In this document: one piece after another, positions 30,782 to 40,408 of the stretch
Numbering within the stretch: the first letter of the stretch is position 1
How the letters are laid out: each line of letters opens with the position of its first letter
From: Pseudomonadota bacterium
GTDB taxonomy: Bacteria > Desulfobacterota > Desulfobacteria > Desulfobacterales > RPRI01
Length of the DNA: 64,000 nt
Direction of reading: 5' to 3'
NCBI GenBank assembly: GCA_018901125.1
Contig: JAHIFE010000096.1
Span: forward strand, 62,001 to 126,000
The notes under the pieces: model-generated
The model's input: only the letters and a program-made list of their open reading frames with translations
Told to the model about the DNA's origin: nothing
The model's database searches: none
Translations under genes and position numbers: made by a program

Positions 30782-32095
30782 TTATTTACTTGCTTTCAAG
30801 AAATTGGACATGGTAAAGTCTCCTGGTACAAGCCTGTTAGCAGGAAGATATAATTCATGCGGGTTTTCAATATTCGACATAGTAGAATGACGGACTTTTT
30901 CATTTGTTATAATGTAAGCATCTACCTCCCCAATGTCATTTCTCCCGTCCGGAAGTTCACAATAGCTGCGGGGAGCGATCATCCAAACCTGGAATTGGCC
31001 TGCTTTATCATATACTTCCTTGTGCCAGATAGAAAATGTCTCCTTATCGACATAATTTACATGCAATCCCCAATTATAATATGGATCTTTGGGCATCTGC
31101 TCTACGACCCAGCACTTTCTGGGAACCCATTTCGCCGATGTTATGGCCCAAGGGGCGCCCTTCCAGCCTGGGGTATCATAACCGAATTTCTTCTCCGGCA
31201 TTCTCCGGAGAAAAGTTCCATCCGGTTCTTCCGTTGCCTGACCCTTGTTGATATCAGTGAAAGCAACGAGAATTGTCTTCTCTCCCACCACTTTCCACGT
31301 CATTGTTGAGTTTTTCCCATCCCACATGTTAGCCAGATCATTCCAGCTATCTCCTCCCATACTAGAATCTGAACGGGAAGCCCCGGACGACTTGCGAACC
31401 CTCCGAATAACGGGAACGTAAGCAAAGACGGTATTGTCCCGGTCGTCAGCGTACTCCCAGTTCATCGTATTCATACCTTTCACACTCATAGGAGATTCAT
31501 AACATAACATACATTGATACAGGAAGCCGCTTGGATTTTCTATTTCCCGGCCTGGCGGCCGGCCCTGATAGAACAAATAAGTTGAGCCTTGCCCGTCCAT
31601 GCGATAAACACGCTCCACCCCTTTTTTTTCATCTACCCAATAAACAATGCCGCTGGCGTGAACGCTCATAGTACGATATCTCATGAATTTGAAATTCCAG
31701 ATAATCTTGACTCCTGATTTGGAATCTTTGGTATCTATATGGGGGAAAGGCAATCCATAAACATTGTGTTTGGGGAATTTCCCGGTTGCTTTATCAATTA
31801 AATTGCCCTCTTTGTCCACATCGTATTTACCTGCATTCTTTTCACTTGCGGCCAGAAAGCTCGCTGGAAGTTTGAAAGGAAAGGATAAAGTAGCTGTCGG
31901 GAGAATATAATCACCTCTTTCCACGGCCTTATAAAGAGCTGGCGGGAGCAAATCTTTGTATTGCGATACATTAGTATTATCAACTGTCTTGCCAATCTCC
32001 CCAGCCTTTATGGGCGCAGCCCAGCAAAGCAATATTGCGGCCCACAAAAGCGTCCATCTAAGCCGCCCAAAAATCCTTATTCGTTTCTCTTTCAT
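30782..32095 (-). CDS. DUF1329 family protein (module 3)
   Basis: 'PALYKAVERGDYIL', 'VPVIRRVRKSSGASRSDSSMGGDSWNDL'. Confidence 0.88.
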   Translation of the reverse strand: MKEKRIRIFGRLRWTLLWAAILLCWAAPIKAGEIGKTVDNTNVSQYKDLLPPALYKAVERGDYILPTATLSFPFKLPASFLAASEKNAGKYDVDKEGNLIDKATGKFPKHNVYGLPFPHIDTKDSKSGVKIIWNFKFMRYRTMSVHASGIVYWVDEKKGVERVYRMDGQGSTYLFYQGRPPGREIENPSGFLYQCMLCYESPMSVKGMNTMNWEYADDRDNTVFAYVPVIRRVRKSSGASRSDSSMGGDSWNDLANMWDGKNSTMTWKVVGEKTILVAFTDINKGQATEEPDGTFLRRMPEKKFGYDTPGWKGAPWAITSAKWVPRKCWVVEQMPKDPYYNWGLHVNYVDKETFSIWHKEVYDKAGQFQVWMIAPRSYCELPDGRNDIGEVDAYIITNEKVRHSTMSNIENPHELYLPANRLVPGDFTMSNFLKASK

Positions 32096-32171
32096 TTATT
32101 CCTCCCTTATAGTTTTGGTTTTTTCAAATACCAATAGCAGAGTAGTAAAATTTTGATTATCCTCTCATGAA

Positions 32172-33710
32172 TCACCACTCATAGCCAAATTTAAAAGTCA
32201 GTTCGCTCGTACTGATCATTCCCGAATATTGGCTCTTGGCTTTTTTATCTCCCCAAAAGATCATCCCCATTGCTTTAAAATAATAATTTTCTGATAACTG
32301 CCAGGTCAATCCAGGCACCGTTAAGAAAGACCCGTGACCTTCCGGAATGTAATTGACAGCAAGGATTGGATTAATTGTGCCGCGCAGCCAATACCAGTTT
32401 GCCGAAAAAGTGAATAAATCAAAATCTTTCAACGTGCTATCTTCCATAACTTTGTCCCAACTGTTGATCTTCTTATGTATCCACTGGCATGTAAAACTAG
32501 AGGTATCCTTAGCTGAAAGCCACTTCACAAGATATTTCTTGTCAAAGCCTATCATCCACTGGGTAACCGGTTTCAGGCGAAACGTGCGCAACTCCATTCC
32601 GCTTGCCGTCATGACAACATCAGGCCTGGGAATAGCTATCGGAGTGGCTGTGTAGTGAGAAAATTCACCACGGATCACGGCATCCAGGGGAGCAAAATGA
32701 TAACTGAAATATCCGCCATAGACGTCTTGCATTGGGTGAGTAAAAGCAGCCGTTGTGGGAGCCGGACCTACAAAATCCTTTAGTACAGTAGCTGGGTCAT
32801 TGTTCATATCCCGGAAGTAAACTGCAGATAAACTGAGCCCGATCCCTAAATCTGCCGTCACCTTCGCACCGTATTCCTGTTTATCAGTCGGCACATCCTG
32901 CTTAACATTAAACGACTTTAAACCTTGAAATATGAAGGTGGTATAAGGCGCCGACATACTATGGTCTAGAGGCCCAAATTGCGTTGGACGGACATCAGGG
33001 ATCCACAACAGATCAAAATTCAAATTAAAATTTGGCTGTGGAGGAAGGCTGTAGTTTAGCCTAGCCATATATACAGGGGTCAGGAGATCATCGGGATTCT
33101 GAAAAAACATCTGCGAAGAGTTATCCTTTGGACAAATAACATCCAGAAGTGTAGCGCTGCTCGCTTCTCCCCAGGATACAAGCTGCCGCCCCGGCCGGAA
33201 AAACGCCTGACCAAGGGGACCGGAATAAGTAATATCTATAAAGATCTCCCGCAGGTCAGATTCGAATCTAATATCTTTCAAGCCGTAGTCAAAGCGAGAC
33301 AGTCCCATATTTTCAGGGATATCCTTGTATTCATCTTTCCGCAGGTCGAAAATCGAATCATAGGCCCCCCTAAAAGTCATATGAAACTTCTCTATAGCAA
33401 AACTTCCCATGCCTATAGCTGGATCAACGTCAATATCAAACTTCAGGGTATTTTTTTGCTGAACCGCTTCGACTTGATCCATGAAACCATACTGAAAACC
33501 ATTTGTATCGCGCAAAACCAGACTTGACTCGACGTAACCGTGAAAATCCGTTCTTGGTTTATGCCAATCATTATCGGCGGCCACTGCTTCAATAAATAAC
33601 ATCAGCAGCAAAGCTAATATTACGAACAAATGCAATAAGTGCTTTCTTCCTCTTCTCATGACTGTCCCCATAACTACTACTCCTTTTTTAGAGTTATTTA
33701 AAAATAACAC
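32172..33710 (-). CDS. DUF1302 family outer-membrane protein (module 3)
   Basis: 'FHGYVESSLVLRDTNGFQYGFMDQVEAVQQKNTLKFD', C-terminal 'FKFGYEW'. Likely start MGTVMRRG, slightly downstream. Confidence 0.88.
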   Translation of the reverse strand: MLFLNNSKKGVVVMGTVMRRGRKHLLHLFVILALLLMLFIEAVAADNDWHKPRTDFHGYVESSLVLRDTNGFQYGFMDQVEAVQQKNTLKFDIDVDPAIGMGSFAIEKFHMTFRGAYDSIFDLRKDEYKDIPENMGLSRFDYGLKDIRFESDLREIFIDITYSGPLGQAFFRPGRQLVSWGEASSATLLDVICPKDNSSQMFFQNPDDLLTPVYMARLNYSLPPQPNFNLNFDLLWIPDVRPTQFGPLDHSMSAPYTTFIFQGLKSFNVKQDVPTDKQEYGAKVTADLGIGLSLSAVYFRDMNNDPATVLKDFVGPAPTTAAFTHPMQDVYGGYFSYHFAPLDAVIRGEFSHYTATPIAIPRPDVVMTASGMELRTFRLKPVTQWMIGFDKKYLVKWLSAKDTSSFTCQWIHKKINSWDKVMEDSTLKDFDLFTFSANWYWLRGTINPILAVNYIPEGHGSFLTVPGLTWQLSENYYFKAMGMIFWGDKKAKSQYSGMISTSELTFKFGYEW

Positions 33711-33716
33711 ATCCTC

Positions 33717-34805
33717 CTATGACCTATCATCTTCTTTTTGCAACAATCCCTCCTTTCTTATTGTGTCCCATTTCTGGACGTTAGGTAAGAATTTAACAAT
33801 CTTTATCTGGTCGCCCTCGGTTTCGATTTCTATCGAACGCATGCCTAGTATTATGGCCTTGTTCTCACCCAAAAGAGCTAAACCGCTTAACCAGGCAAGT
33901 TTTATATCCAATGATACTTTGACGTGCATCCATGTCTTGCCGCCGTCTACGCTTGTAATAATTGTCCCACGGTCTCCGACCGCAATACCAAAATCACCCT
34001 GCAGGCTAACTGCATAAAGCGCTCGCGGCTCTTCCTTTTTATTGACTGCCAGGACTATGGGCTGCCAGGTTAGACCCCCGTCTTCCGTATGCAGTATAAT
34101 ACTGCTCAAACCCACAGCAACACCTTGCTTCTTTGAAGAAAAAGATATCCCGAAAAGAGTTGTCTCTGTCCCCGTATTTTGCTTCGTCCAGCTCTTACCA
34201 CCGTCCTTCGTGTGCAGTATCGTACCGAACTCACCAGCAATCCAGCCTTCCTCTTCTCCCTGAAAAGCTATACTGTACATGATCACATCATCGGGAAAGG
34301 TCTTGTCATCCCAATTCTTCCCTCCATCACCAGTATAGAAAACAGCCCCCCAATCACCTGCCGCCAAACATTTGTCCGGGCTTATGGCCTTTACTGCAAA
34401 AAGGTTTTTACTTTGCGGGGCAGGCTGCTCGGTCCATGTTTTACCGCCATCCGTCGTATGAAATATCAACCCAGACTGCCCCACGACCCAACCAACCTGA
34501 GGGTTGCAAAAGGAAATGGAGAAAAGCGACATAATCGTCCTTACATCCTGTCTCTCCCAATTTACTCCCCCGTCCAAGGTGTGCAGGACGGAACCGCGCG
34601 CACCCGCCGCCCAGCCTTCTTTATTATCAATAAAACATATTGAATATATGTGATCGCCCAGCGCTCGTATTTTCCCATCGGCAAAGGCCGATACGCGTGG
34701 AAATATGAAAAGCACGGACAGCAATGCCAAGATAATTAGAGTTGTTCTTTTCGTCTTCATCTTTTTCCTTACCTCTCTCCTTATGCATTTTATTGCCATT
34801 GTCAT
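33717..34805 (-). CDS. YCF48-like beta-propeller (module 3)
   Basis: 'HTTDGGKTWTEQ', 'HTKDGGKSWTKQ'; unusual C-terminal extension 'KWDTIRKEGLLQKEDDRS'. Confidence 0.9.
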   Translation of the reverse strand: MTMAIKCIRREVRKKMKTKRTTLIILALLSVLFIFPRVSAFADGKIRALGDHIYSICFIDNKEGWAAGARGSVLHTLDGGVNWERQDVRTIMSLFSISFCNPQVGWVVGQSGLIFHTTDGGKTWTEQPAPQSKNLFAVKAISPDKCLAAGDWGAVFYTGDGGKNWDDKTFPDDVIMYSIAFQGEEEGWIAGEFGTILHTKDGGKSWTKQNTGTETTLFGISFSSKKQGVAVGLSSIILHTEDGGLTWQPIVLAVNKKEEPRALYAVSLQGDFGIAVGDRGTIITSVDGGKTWMHVKVSLDIKLAWLSGLALLGENKAIILGMRSIEIETEGDQIKIVKFLPNVQKWDTIRKEGLLQKEDDRS

Positions 34806-34871
34806 TTCTGACTCGATCCTGAAATCAGGAATATACGCCGGCAGTTGCCGGCATGACGCTTTCTTCTCGTG

Positions 34872-37286
34872 TTAAGACCTGTACTTCGGCAAGATCTTTT
34901 CCGGTCCTACGATGGAAACCAGAGCCGGCAGGACAGTCAGTGCACCAACCATGTTGGCAACCAGCAGGAATGCCAAAAGAATCGCCATCTCAGCCTGAAA
35001 TTTAAAACTGGCGAAGGCAAAGAAAATAACCGAAACAACCAGGGTTGAAGCAGTAAAAATGATCGCCTTACCCGTTGTTGTGATCGCCATGTAACGGGCC
35101 TTTTTGTAATCGCCGTTGCTGAACTGGTATTCCTCCGACAGCCGGCTTAAAATATAGATGCCGTAGTCCACGCCAATACCCACACCCACGGAAGCTATCG
35201 GCAGGGAATTGATGTTCATGTCAATCCCCAGTGTGAGCATCAAAAGATCACTCAGCACTTGCGATAACAAAAGGGGAATAAACAAGACCAGTGCGCCCCA
35301 TAATGTCCGATAGGCAATTGTGCAAAACAGAAAAGTGAAACCGAAGATGAGTGCCATGTTTACCCAGTAGGACCATTCCACTTCTTCGTTTACGGCGGCG
35401 AGGATGCCGAGAATGCCCCCGGCTAAACGAAAACTTACCTTCTTGACTGGGTTATCATTAATATACTGCTTAAGGGTTGCAATGGCATCCTTAATGACTT
35501 CGTTGTTGTACTCACGGATATAGAGGGTTACGGTTGCGTTGGTATAATCGAAGGATATGTAGCGGTCCATCTCGCCGCCACTTGTGGCGCCCCCAATAAG
35601 AGTCAACATTTGGCCTATATCTTCGGGCCTTTTCGGCAAAATAGACCACTTGGGGTTTCCGTCGTGAAATGTCCGGAAAACCGATTTTATCATGTCGCTG
35701 ATTGTTACTGCCCCACCTACTGCAGGAATATGGTTTGAGGCATAAATCCCCATTTCATCAATAATTCTTACCGTAGCCGGATCCACAATCGCCTCTTGCT
35801 CCTTACCTTCGGCAACAATAACCAACTGACTGGACCCGATAAAATCCTCGTTAACCTTATCTGAAGCAATATTATAGGGATGATCAGGGTAAAGGATGGC
35901 CTTGCCGGCGCTGGTATCACCAACCCTCAAATATTTTTGTGTTATATAACCGCCACCTATTATAATTAAAATGACAATTGATAGAATAATCCACTTTCGG
36001 AACCCCTGGCTCAAGGAGATAAGAAACTCGCCCATCTTTATGTACATCTTATCACCAGGCCGCGCCGTTATTTCTCTTAGTTTCTCACGCTCCGTTTCCT
36101 TGTCCAGACCCGCAAGCTCGTTTTTCTTTAAATGCTTGGCCCGAGGCGGAGGCAGGAGAGAAACCAACACCGGATGCATAACGATCGAACTCACATAGAT
36201 CGAGATAATCCAGAAACTACCGTAGATGGCCAGATTCCGCATCAAAGGAATGCTGGCCACTGCAATGGTGAGCACCCCCAGACCATCGGTGATAAGTCCC
36301 AGAATACCAGGCTTGTAAAGATAACCGTACGCTCTGATAATGGCCTGCTTCTGCTCTCCTACTACGGCATATTCCTCATGATAACGTTCCATGGACTGTA
36401 CCGAGTGGCTCAATGCCCTTGCTGATAAAAGCAGCGGTATTACCAGAACCAACGGGTCAACGTTGATTCCAAGAGTGGCCGCAAAACCCAGGCCCCAGAT
36501 AGCGCTGACCGCAGCGGAGATCAAGGGGATGAATATGCCCATGAAACTTCGAAAATACCACCACAGCATGATAAGCATCACCACTGCTGTGACAATAAAA
36601 ACATTATAAAGCTGAGGAACATAGTGGGCTATCCAGGAATAAAGCATTGGGTATCCGGTAATGTAAAGGGTGTGATTGGCGTTGTCAGTTTCCGACTTGA
36701 TCTTTTGCATTACCCCAAAAAGATTATTCAGGTCCAGGCCCTCTTCCCAAAACCCGGCAGATATCAAGGCTGCTTTGTCATCCAGGGAGACATACACGCC
36801 CCGCACCCCTTCATTACTGTAAACCCTCTCCTGAATTATATTGAGGTCATCCTGTGTTTTAGGCATTCCCTGAACTATGGGAGTAGTTTTAATACCCGAA
36901 CTGCCCACACCATAGTTCTTCAGGCGGGGATGAGTCAGGGAAGTAATCTGCATGTTATCAACCCCTTTGACGGTCATAATTTCCCGGGTGATCCGATCAA
37001 TCTTTTTAATGGTTTCAACATTGTAGATATCCCCATTTTTTACCTCGAGGACCATGGTCATTACATTCGCCGTACCGAACATTTTGCGATACTGCTTATA
37101 AAGCTCGATATACTCATGTTTGGGAGGATAGAGATCAAAAAAATCGGTGTGGATTTTCAGGCTGAAGCACTTATAACCAAAAAACATGGTGCCCAGAATG
37201 ATAAGGGTCAGCATAAGAACGGGATGACCGACATGGTATTCGACCAACTTTAACCAAATTGTCTTTTTAGGTTCGCTCGTCATCAA
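34872..37286 (-). CDS. RND superfamily exporter (module 3)
   Basis: 804 aa, collinear with 2197-4611 and 16999-19413. Confidence 0.93.
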   Translation of the reverse strand: MMTSEPKKTIWLKLVEYHVGHPVLMLTLIILGTMFFGYKCFSLKIHTDFFDLYPPKHEYIELYKQYRKMFGTANVMTMVLEVKNGDIYNVETIKKIDRITREIMTVKGVDNMQITSLTHPRLKNYGVGSSGIKTTPIVQGMPKTQDDLNIIQERVYSNEGVRGVYVSLDDKAALISAGFWEEGLDLNNLFGVMQKIKSETDNANHTLYITGYPMLYSWIAHYVPQLYNVFIVTAVVMLIMLWWYFRSFMGIFIPLISAAVSAIWGLGFAATLGINVDPLVLVIPLLLSARALSHSVQSMERYHEEYAVVGEQKQAIIRAYGYLYKPGILGLITDGLGVLTIAVASIPLMRNLAIYGSFWIISIYVSSIVMHPVLVSLLPPPRAKHLKKNELAGLDKETEREKLREITARPGDKMYIKMGEFLISLSQGFRKWIILSIVILIIIGGGYITQKYLRVGDTSAGKAILYPDHPYNIASDKVNEDFIGSSQLVIVAEGKEQEAIVDPATVRIIDEMGIYASNHIPAVGGAVTISDMIKSVFRTFHDGNPKWSILPKRPEDIGQMLTLIGGATSGGEMDRYISFDYTNATVTLYIREYNNEVIKDAIATLKQYINDNPVKKVSFRLAGGILGILAAVNEEVEWSYWVNMALIFGFTFLFCTIAYRTLWGALVLFIPLLLSQVLSDLLMLTLGIDMNINSLPIASVGVGIGVDYGIYILSRLSEEYQFSNGDYKKARYMAITTTGKAIIFTASTLVVSVIFFAFASFKFQAEMAILLAFLLVANMVGALTVLPALVSIVGPEKILPKYRS

Positions 37287-37327
37287 TTACTCCTCACATT
37301 TTTAATTGTATCTACAACCTTAATTCA

Positions 37328-37855
37328 CTAAGCATTCCCCGCTCTTGTGAGCTCTACCATTCTCTCTGGACTGAGGGTGCCTGCCTGAGGATCCCAACCT
37401 CGCTCCTCATAGTAATCCGTTATCAGCCGCTCAAGGTATTCCATATTGAGCGGGGGATACGTTACCTTTCCAGCCTGGACAAAATCCGTAAGGAATCTTT
37501 TCGGCACTCTGTCGTCCTTTCTATTTGCTCCCTCCCGAATGTTGAGAACTTTACTTATGTCTCTACCGCGCGCCGTCATTTCATAAATCTCCGCAGCATC
37601 AACATTGATCCCTGTAGCAGCCGAATAAAGGTTGGCCCACACGCTGATATCGAATTCCTGATAGATATAAAGAAAGCATAGCCCTAAACATTCCAGCGCA
37701 AAGCTTTAGTTCTCAGCCCACTTGGTCAAACGGGCCACGTTGTTTCCACCGGGGCCAGTGAGAATGCGCTCCATATCTTTCTCCGGCATTGCTATCTTTT
37801 GGCAGTATCTGCGCAAGTCTTCCGCTGTTGCCCCAACTAAAAATTTGTACTTGTG
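37328..37855 (-). pseudogene. AOR C-terminal remnant with in-frame stop
   Basis: 'GPGGNNVARLTKWAEN*SFALECLGLCFLYIYQEFDISVWANLYSAATGINVDAAEIYEM...YEERGWDPQAGTLSPERMVEL'; the frame reads through one TAA. Confidence 0.8.
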
Positions 37856-37887
37856 GGAATTTTTTCCATTTTCATCTGTTTATATTC

Positions 37888-38048
37888 GGACTGACGGTGT
37901 AGTTTTACTCGCAGTGGAAGTCATTTTTCTCCATTGTAAGTGATTTCATTATTTTGTCTGACACCTTGACTTCCGTCGGATATTCTTTTAAATCTATTGC
38001 TGCCGGGATTTTTAGACCCGCTTTGGTTGTCGTATTCGCTATCAGGTT
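37888..38048 (-). pseudogene. ISAzo13-like transposase C-terminal remnant with internal stop
   Basis: 'VNLIANTTTKAGLKIPAAIDLKEYPTEVKVSDKIMKSLTMEKNDFHCE*NYTVS'. Confidence 0.7.
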
Positions 38049-38172
38049 GACAACAGAATTTTTTCACAATATTAGTAAAAATTGTTTCGGATAATTACGT
38101 TATATCTATTCAGTGGTTCCCGGGTTCATGGTTTCTTAGCATCAAACACGCTTTGCACTGGGGGGAAACATT

Positions 38173-39822
38173 ATGTCATCTAATTTTTCATTTCCACGCA
38201 AGAAATTTTCGTATAATAATGCCAAACTTTACAAATCCCTTGGGTCTCTCATCAGAGAATATCGGCAATGGCGGGGGATTAGCCAGGAGGCATTCGCAGA
38301 ATCAATCCGAATCAGCGTTCGGGAATTGCAGAATTGGGAAGCTAATAGTCGCCGTGTGCGAATTGAAAATCTCCACGACCTTTCCGAATTTGCCGGAATC
38401 CCTATGCAGGTATTGGTTGCTCTTAATGCGGATCAGCCCATCTGGTATTCCTTAAGGAAACGGTTTTTTATGTACTCTCTGATCGAAAAAGCACAGTGTT
38501 CCTCTTATGAGTTATTCGACTCCAACGAAAATCGGGAAGACCAAACTATCCTTGAGACAGTTCCCATTACAACGGAAAAACAAATAAATATGATTCTCTC
38601 ATGTCACTCTGATCTATATGGTACGAAAAGATCATTACGAAAAGATGTAATTAAGGCAGCTATTAAGATAATTCCCGATTTGAATATCATTATAAATGAT
38701 TATTGGGGTCATTATGTGGGTCATAGAATTACTTTACCCTTTAAAATGGATATATATCAAGCACTCAAAACTCAAAAGACAATTGAAGACTATCTGACCG
38801 GCGAAATGATCAGTGATATTATAGCTCTGGGCGAAGGGGTTTTTCTTGTTTATTCTACTTTTGTCGCCAATATAATTACATCATCCTTGCTGTCTAATGC
38901 TACACAGACCCTTTCCAAACAAATAAAACGGAAAGACAGATACGTGTTTGTTACTCATACAGTCACAAGAGAGTCGGAGATTATCCTGAAAAATTTGGGA
39001 ATGACTTTTGTAAGGGATTATGCCCATTTGGGAGATGAAGTTTGTCCGGTACTCTATGAGACAAAATTGGATTATCAACTGCGACCTGACGGGCCTTTGG
39101 GATGGATGATTAAATCGGGTGCTGAAAAAGCGTTAACTAATAATAAGATCATAAAGGGCCGACAGAAACAGTCGCCGGCAATTCCCTGTACTAAACTAAG
39201 CGACCTTGTATCCCCATTTAAAATATATTTTCCGGAGGAAATGGCACAGCCTGATGCATTAACTGTTGATAAAAATGCTGATGCATTAACTGCTGATACT
39301 TTTTCTTCAGATAGAGGAAAACGGAACTATCAAAAAAGATTGGGGGCTCAAATACCTAAATTTAAGATAACGAATGAAGTCTGTCCTAACACAAAATGTA
39401 CGCTATATGCCAAATTAGACAAAACCAATATTATTTCAAATGGTACATTCCGAACTAAAGATGGGACCGCCTTACGCCGATTTATTTGTAAAGAATGTGG
39501 TAAATCATTCTGCAACACAACGCCGATCATCTTCCACGGCCTCCGATCTCCGGATGAAAAGATTCTGAATGCTCTCAGGCTTTTGGTTAAAGGAATGTCG
39601 CTACGAGGCGTTGCAGAAATTATCGGAGTCGATCCCCGTTCGGTCCGTTCATGGCTCAAAGTTACTGCTGAACAGAATGAAAAAATAAAGGCCATGCTTA
39701 TAAAGGAACTGAAGGTCTCTCCGATCGAATTAGAAGCCTTATGTGCTTTTGCCAAAAGCAATTCTCTTCGCAAAAGAGCGCTTCTATGCAGGGCGAAAAA
39801 TAAATCCTATACAACGGAATAG
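38173..39822 (+). CDS. Chimeric regulator 3: XRE-like HTH + GNAT-like region + transposase-type zinc-ribbon/HTH
   Basis: 'MSSNFSFPRKKFSYNNAKLYKSLGSLIREYRQWRGISQEAFAESIRISVRELQNWE'; C-term 'CPNTKCTLYAKLDKTNIISNGTF...RRFICKECGKSFCNTTPIIFHGLRSPDEK'. Confidence 0.85.
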   Translation: MSSNFSFPRKKFSYNNAKLYKSLGSLIREYRQWRGISQEAFAESIRISVRELQNWEANSRRVRIENLHDLSEFAGIPMQVLVALNADQPIWYSLRKRFFMYSLIEKAQCSSYELFDSNENREDQTILETVPITTEKQINMILSCHSDLYGTKRSLRKDVIKAAIKIIPDLNIIINDYWGHYVGHRITLPFKMDIYQALKTQKTIEDYLTGEMISDIIALGEGVFLVYSTFVANIITSSLLSNATQTLSKQIKRKDRYVFVTHTVTRESEIILKNLGMTFVRDYAHLGDEVCPVLYETKLDYQLRPDGPLGWMIKSGAEKALTNNKIIKGRQKQSPAIPCTKLSDLVSPFKIYFPEEMAQPDALTVDKNADALTADTFSSDRGKRNYQKRLGAQIPKFKITNEVCPNTKCTLYAKLDKTNIISNGTFRTKDGTALRRFICKECGKSFCNTTPIIFHGLRSPDEKILNALRLLVKGMSLRGVAEIIGVDPRSVRSWLKVTAEQNEKIKAMLIKELKVSPIELEALCAFAKSNSLRKRALLCRAKNKSYTTE

Positions 39823-39879
39823 GGTAGGGCGCCTTAAATAAATGCCCCCCACCTTTTTTATATAATATCCGGCCGGCAG

Positions 39880-40224
39880 CCACTGCAATTCCATCCTATC
39901 TGTTGCGGGATAAACCAGCTGCCTCTCGGCTGTCTTTCCTTAATGCCCATTCAGGTTGGCTCCGGGTATTCTTATTAATTTGTACCGGGCGACCACTGCG
40001 TTCCTTTTCTATAAGACCTGTCACTCCTTCATTATTTAGTCTCTGCATCCACTGTACCGCGCAGTCCAGCGACTTACTTCGAAAAGCTGGCTACTATTCC
40101 ATCCATCCAGAACTAATAAACCGGCTGTAATACGAATGCCCAACCAAGTTTTTGGATCCTGTTGAGCCATTTCGAGAAGAGTTTTCTTTGTCACTGATTG
40201 ATTGCTTATAGTTAATGCTTTCAT
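39880..40224 (-). pseudogene. IS630-like transposase N-terminal remnant, frameshifted
   Basis: 'WLGIRITAGLLVLDGWNSSQLFEVSRWTA' then shifted 'VQWMQRLNNEGVTGLIEKERSGRPVQINKNT'. Confidence 0.7.
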
Positions 40225-40408
40225 TAAATTCTCCCGCTATCAAATTGCGTATTGTAAAAGTTGTATTTGCTTTACTATGCTTGTAGTTTGCCGACAGCCG
40301 CACATATAGTGCTTAATGCTTATTCTTTTTGACATGAATATGAGTGCGTACCGCATATGCACTCATACATAAACAGCGCAAAAACATAATAATGGTGTTA
40401 ATCTTCTG

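Noticed and set aside
37328-37855. Recoding (e.g. stop-codon readthrough) of the AOR fragment
   Set aside because: The stop is TAA, the gene lacks its N-terminal two-thirds, and the adjacent IS remnant is also broken; simple pseudogene decay explains it.
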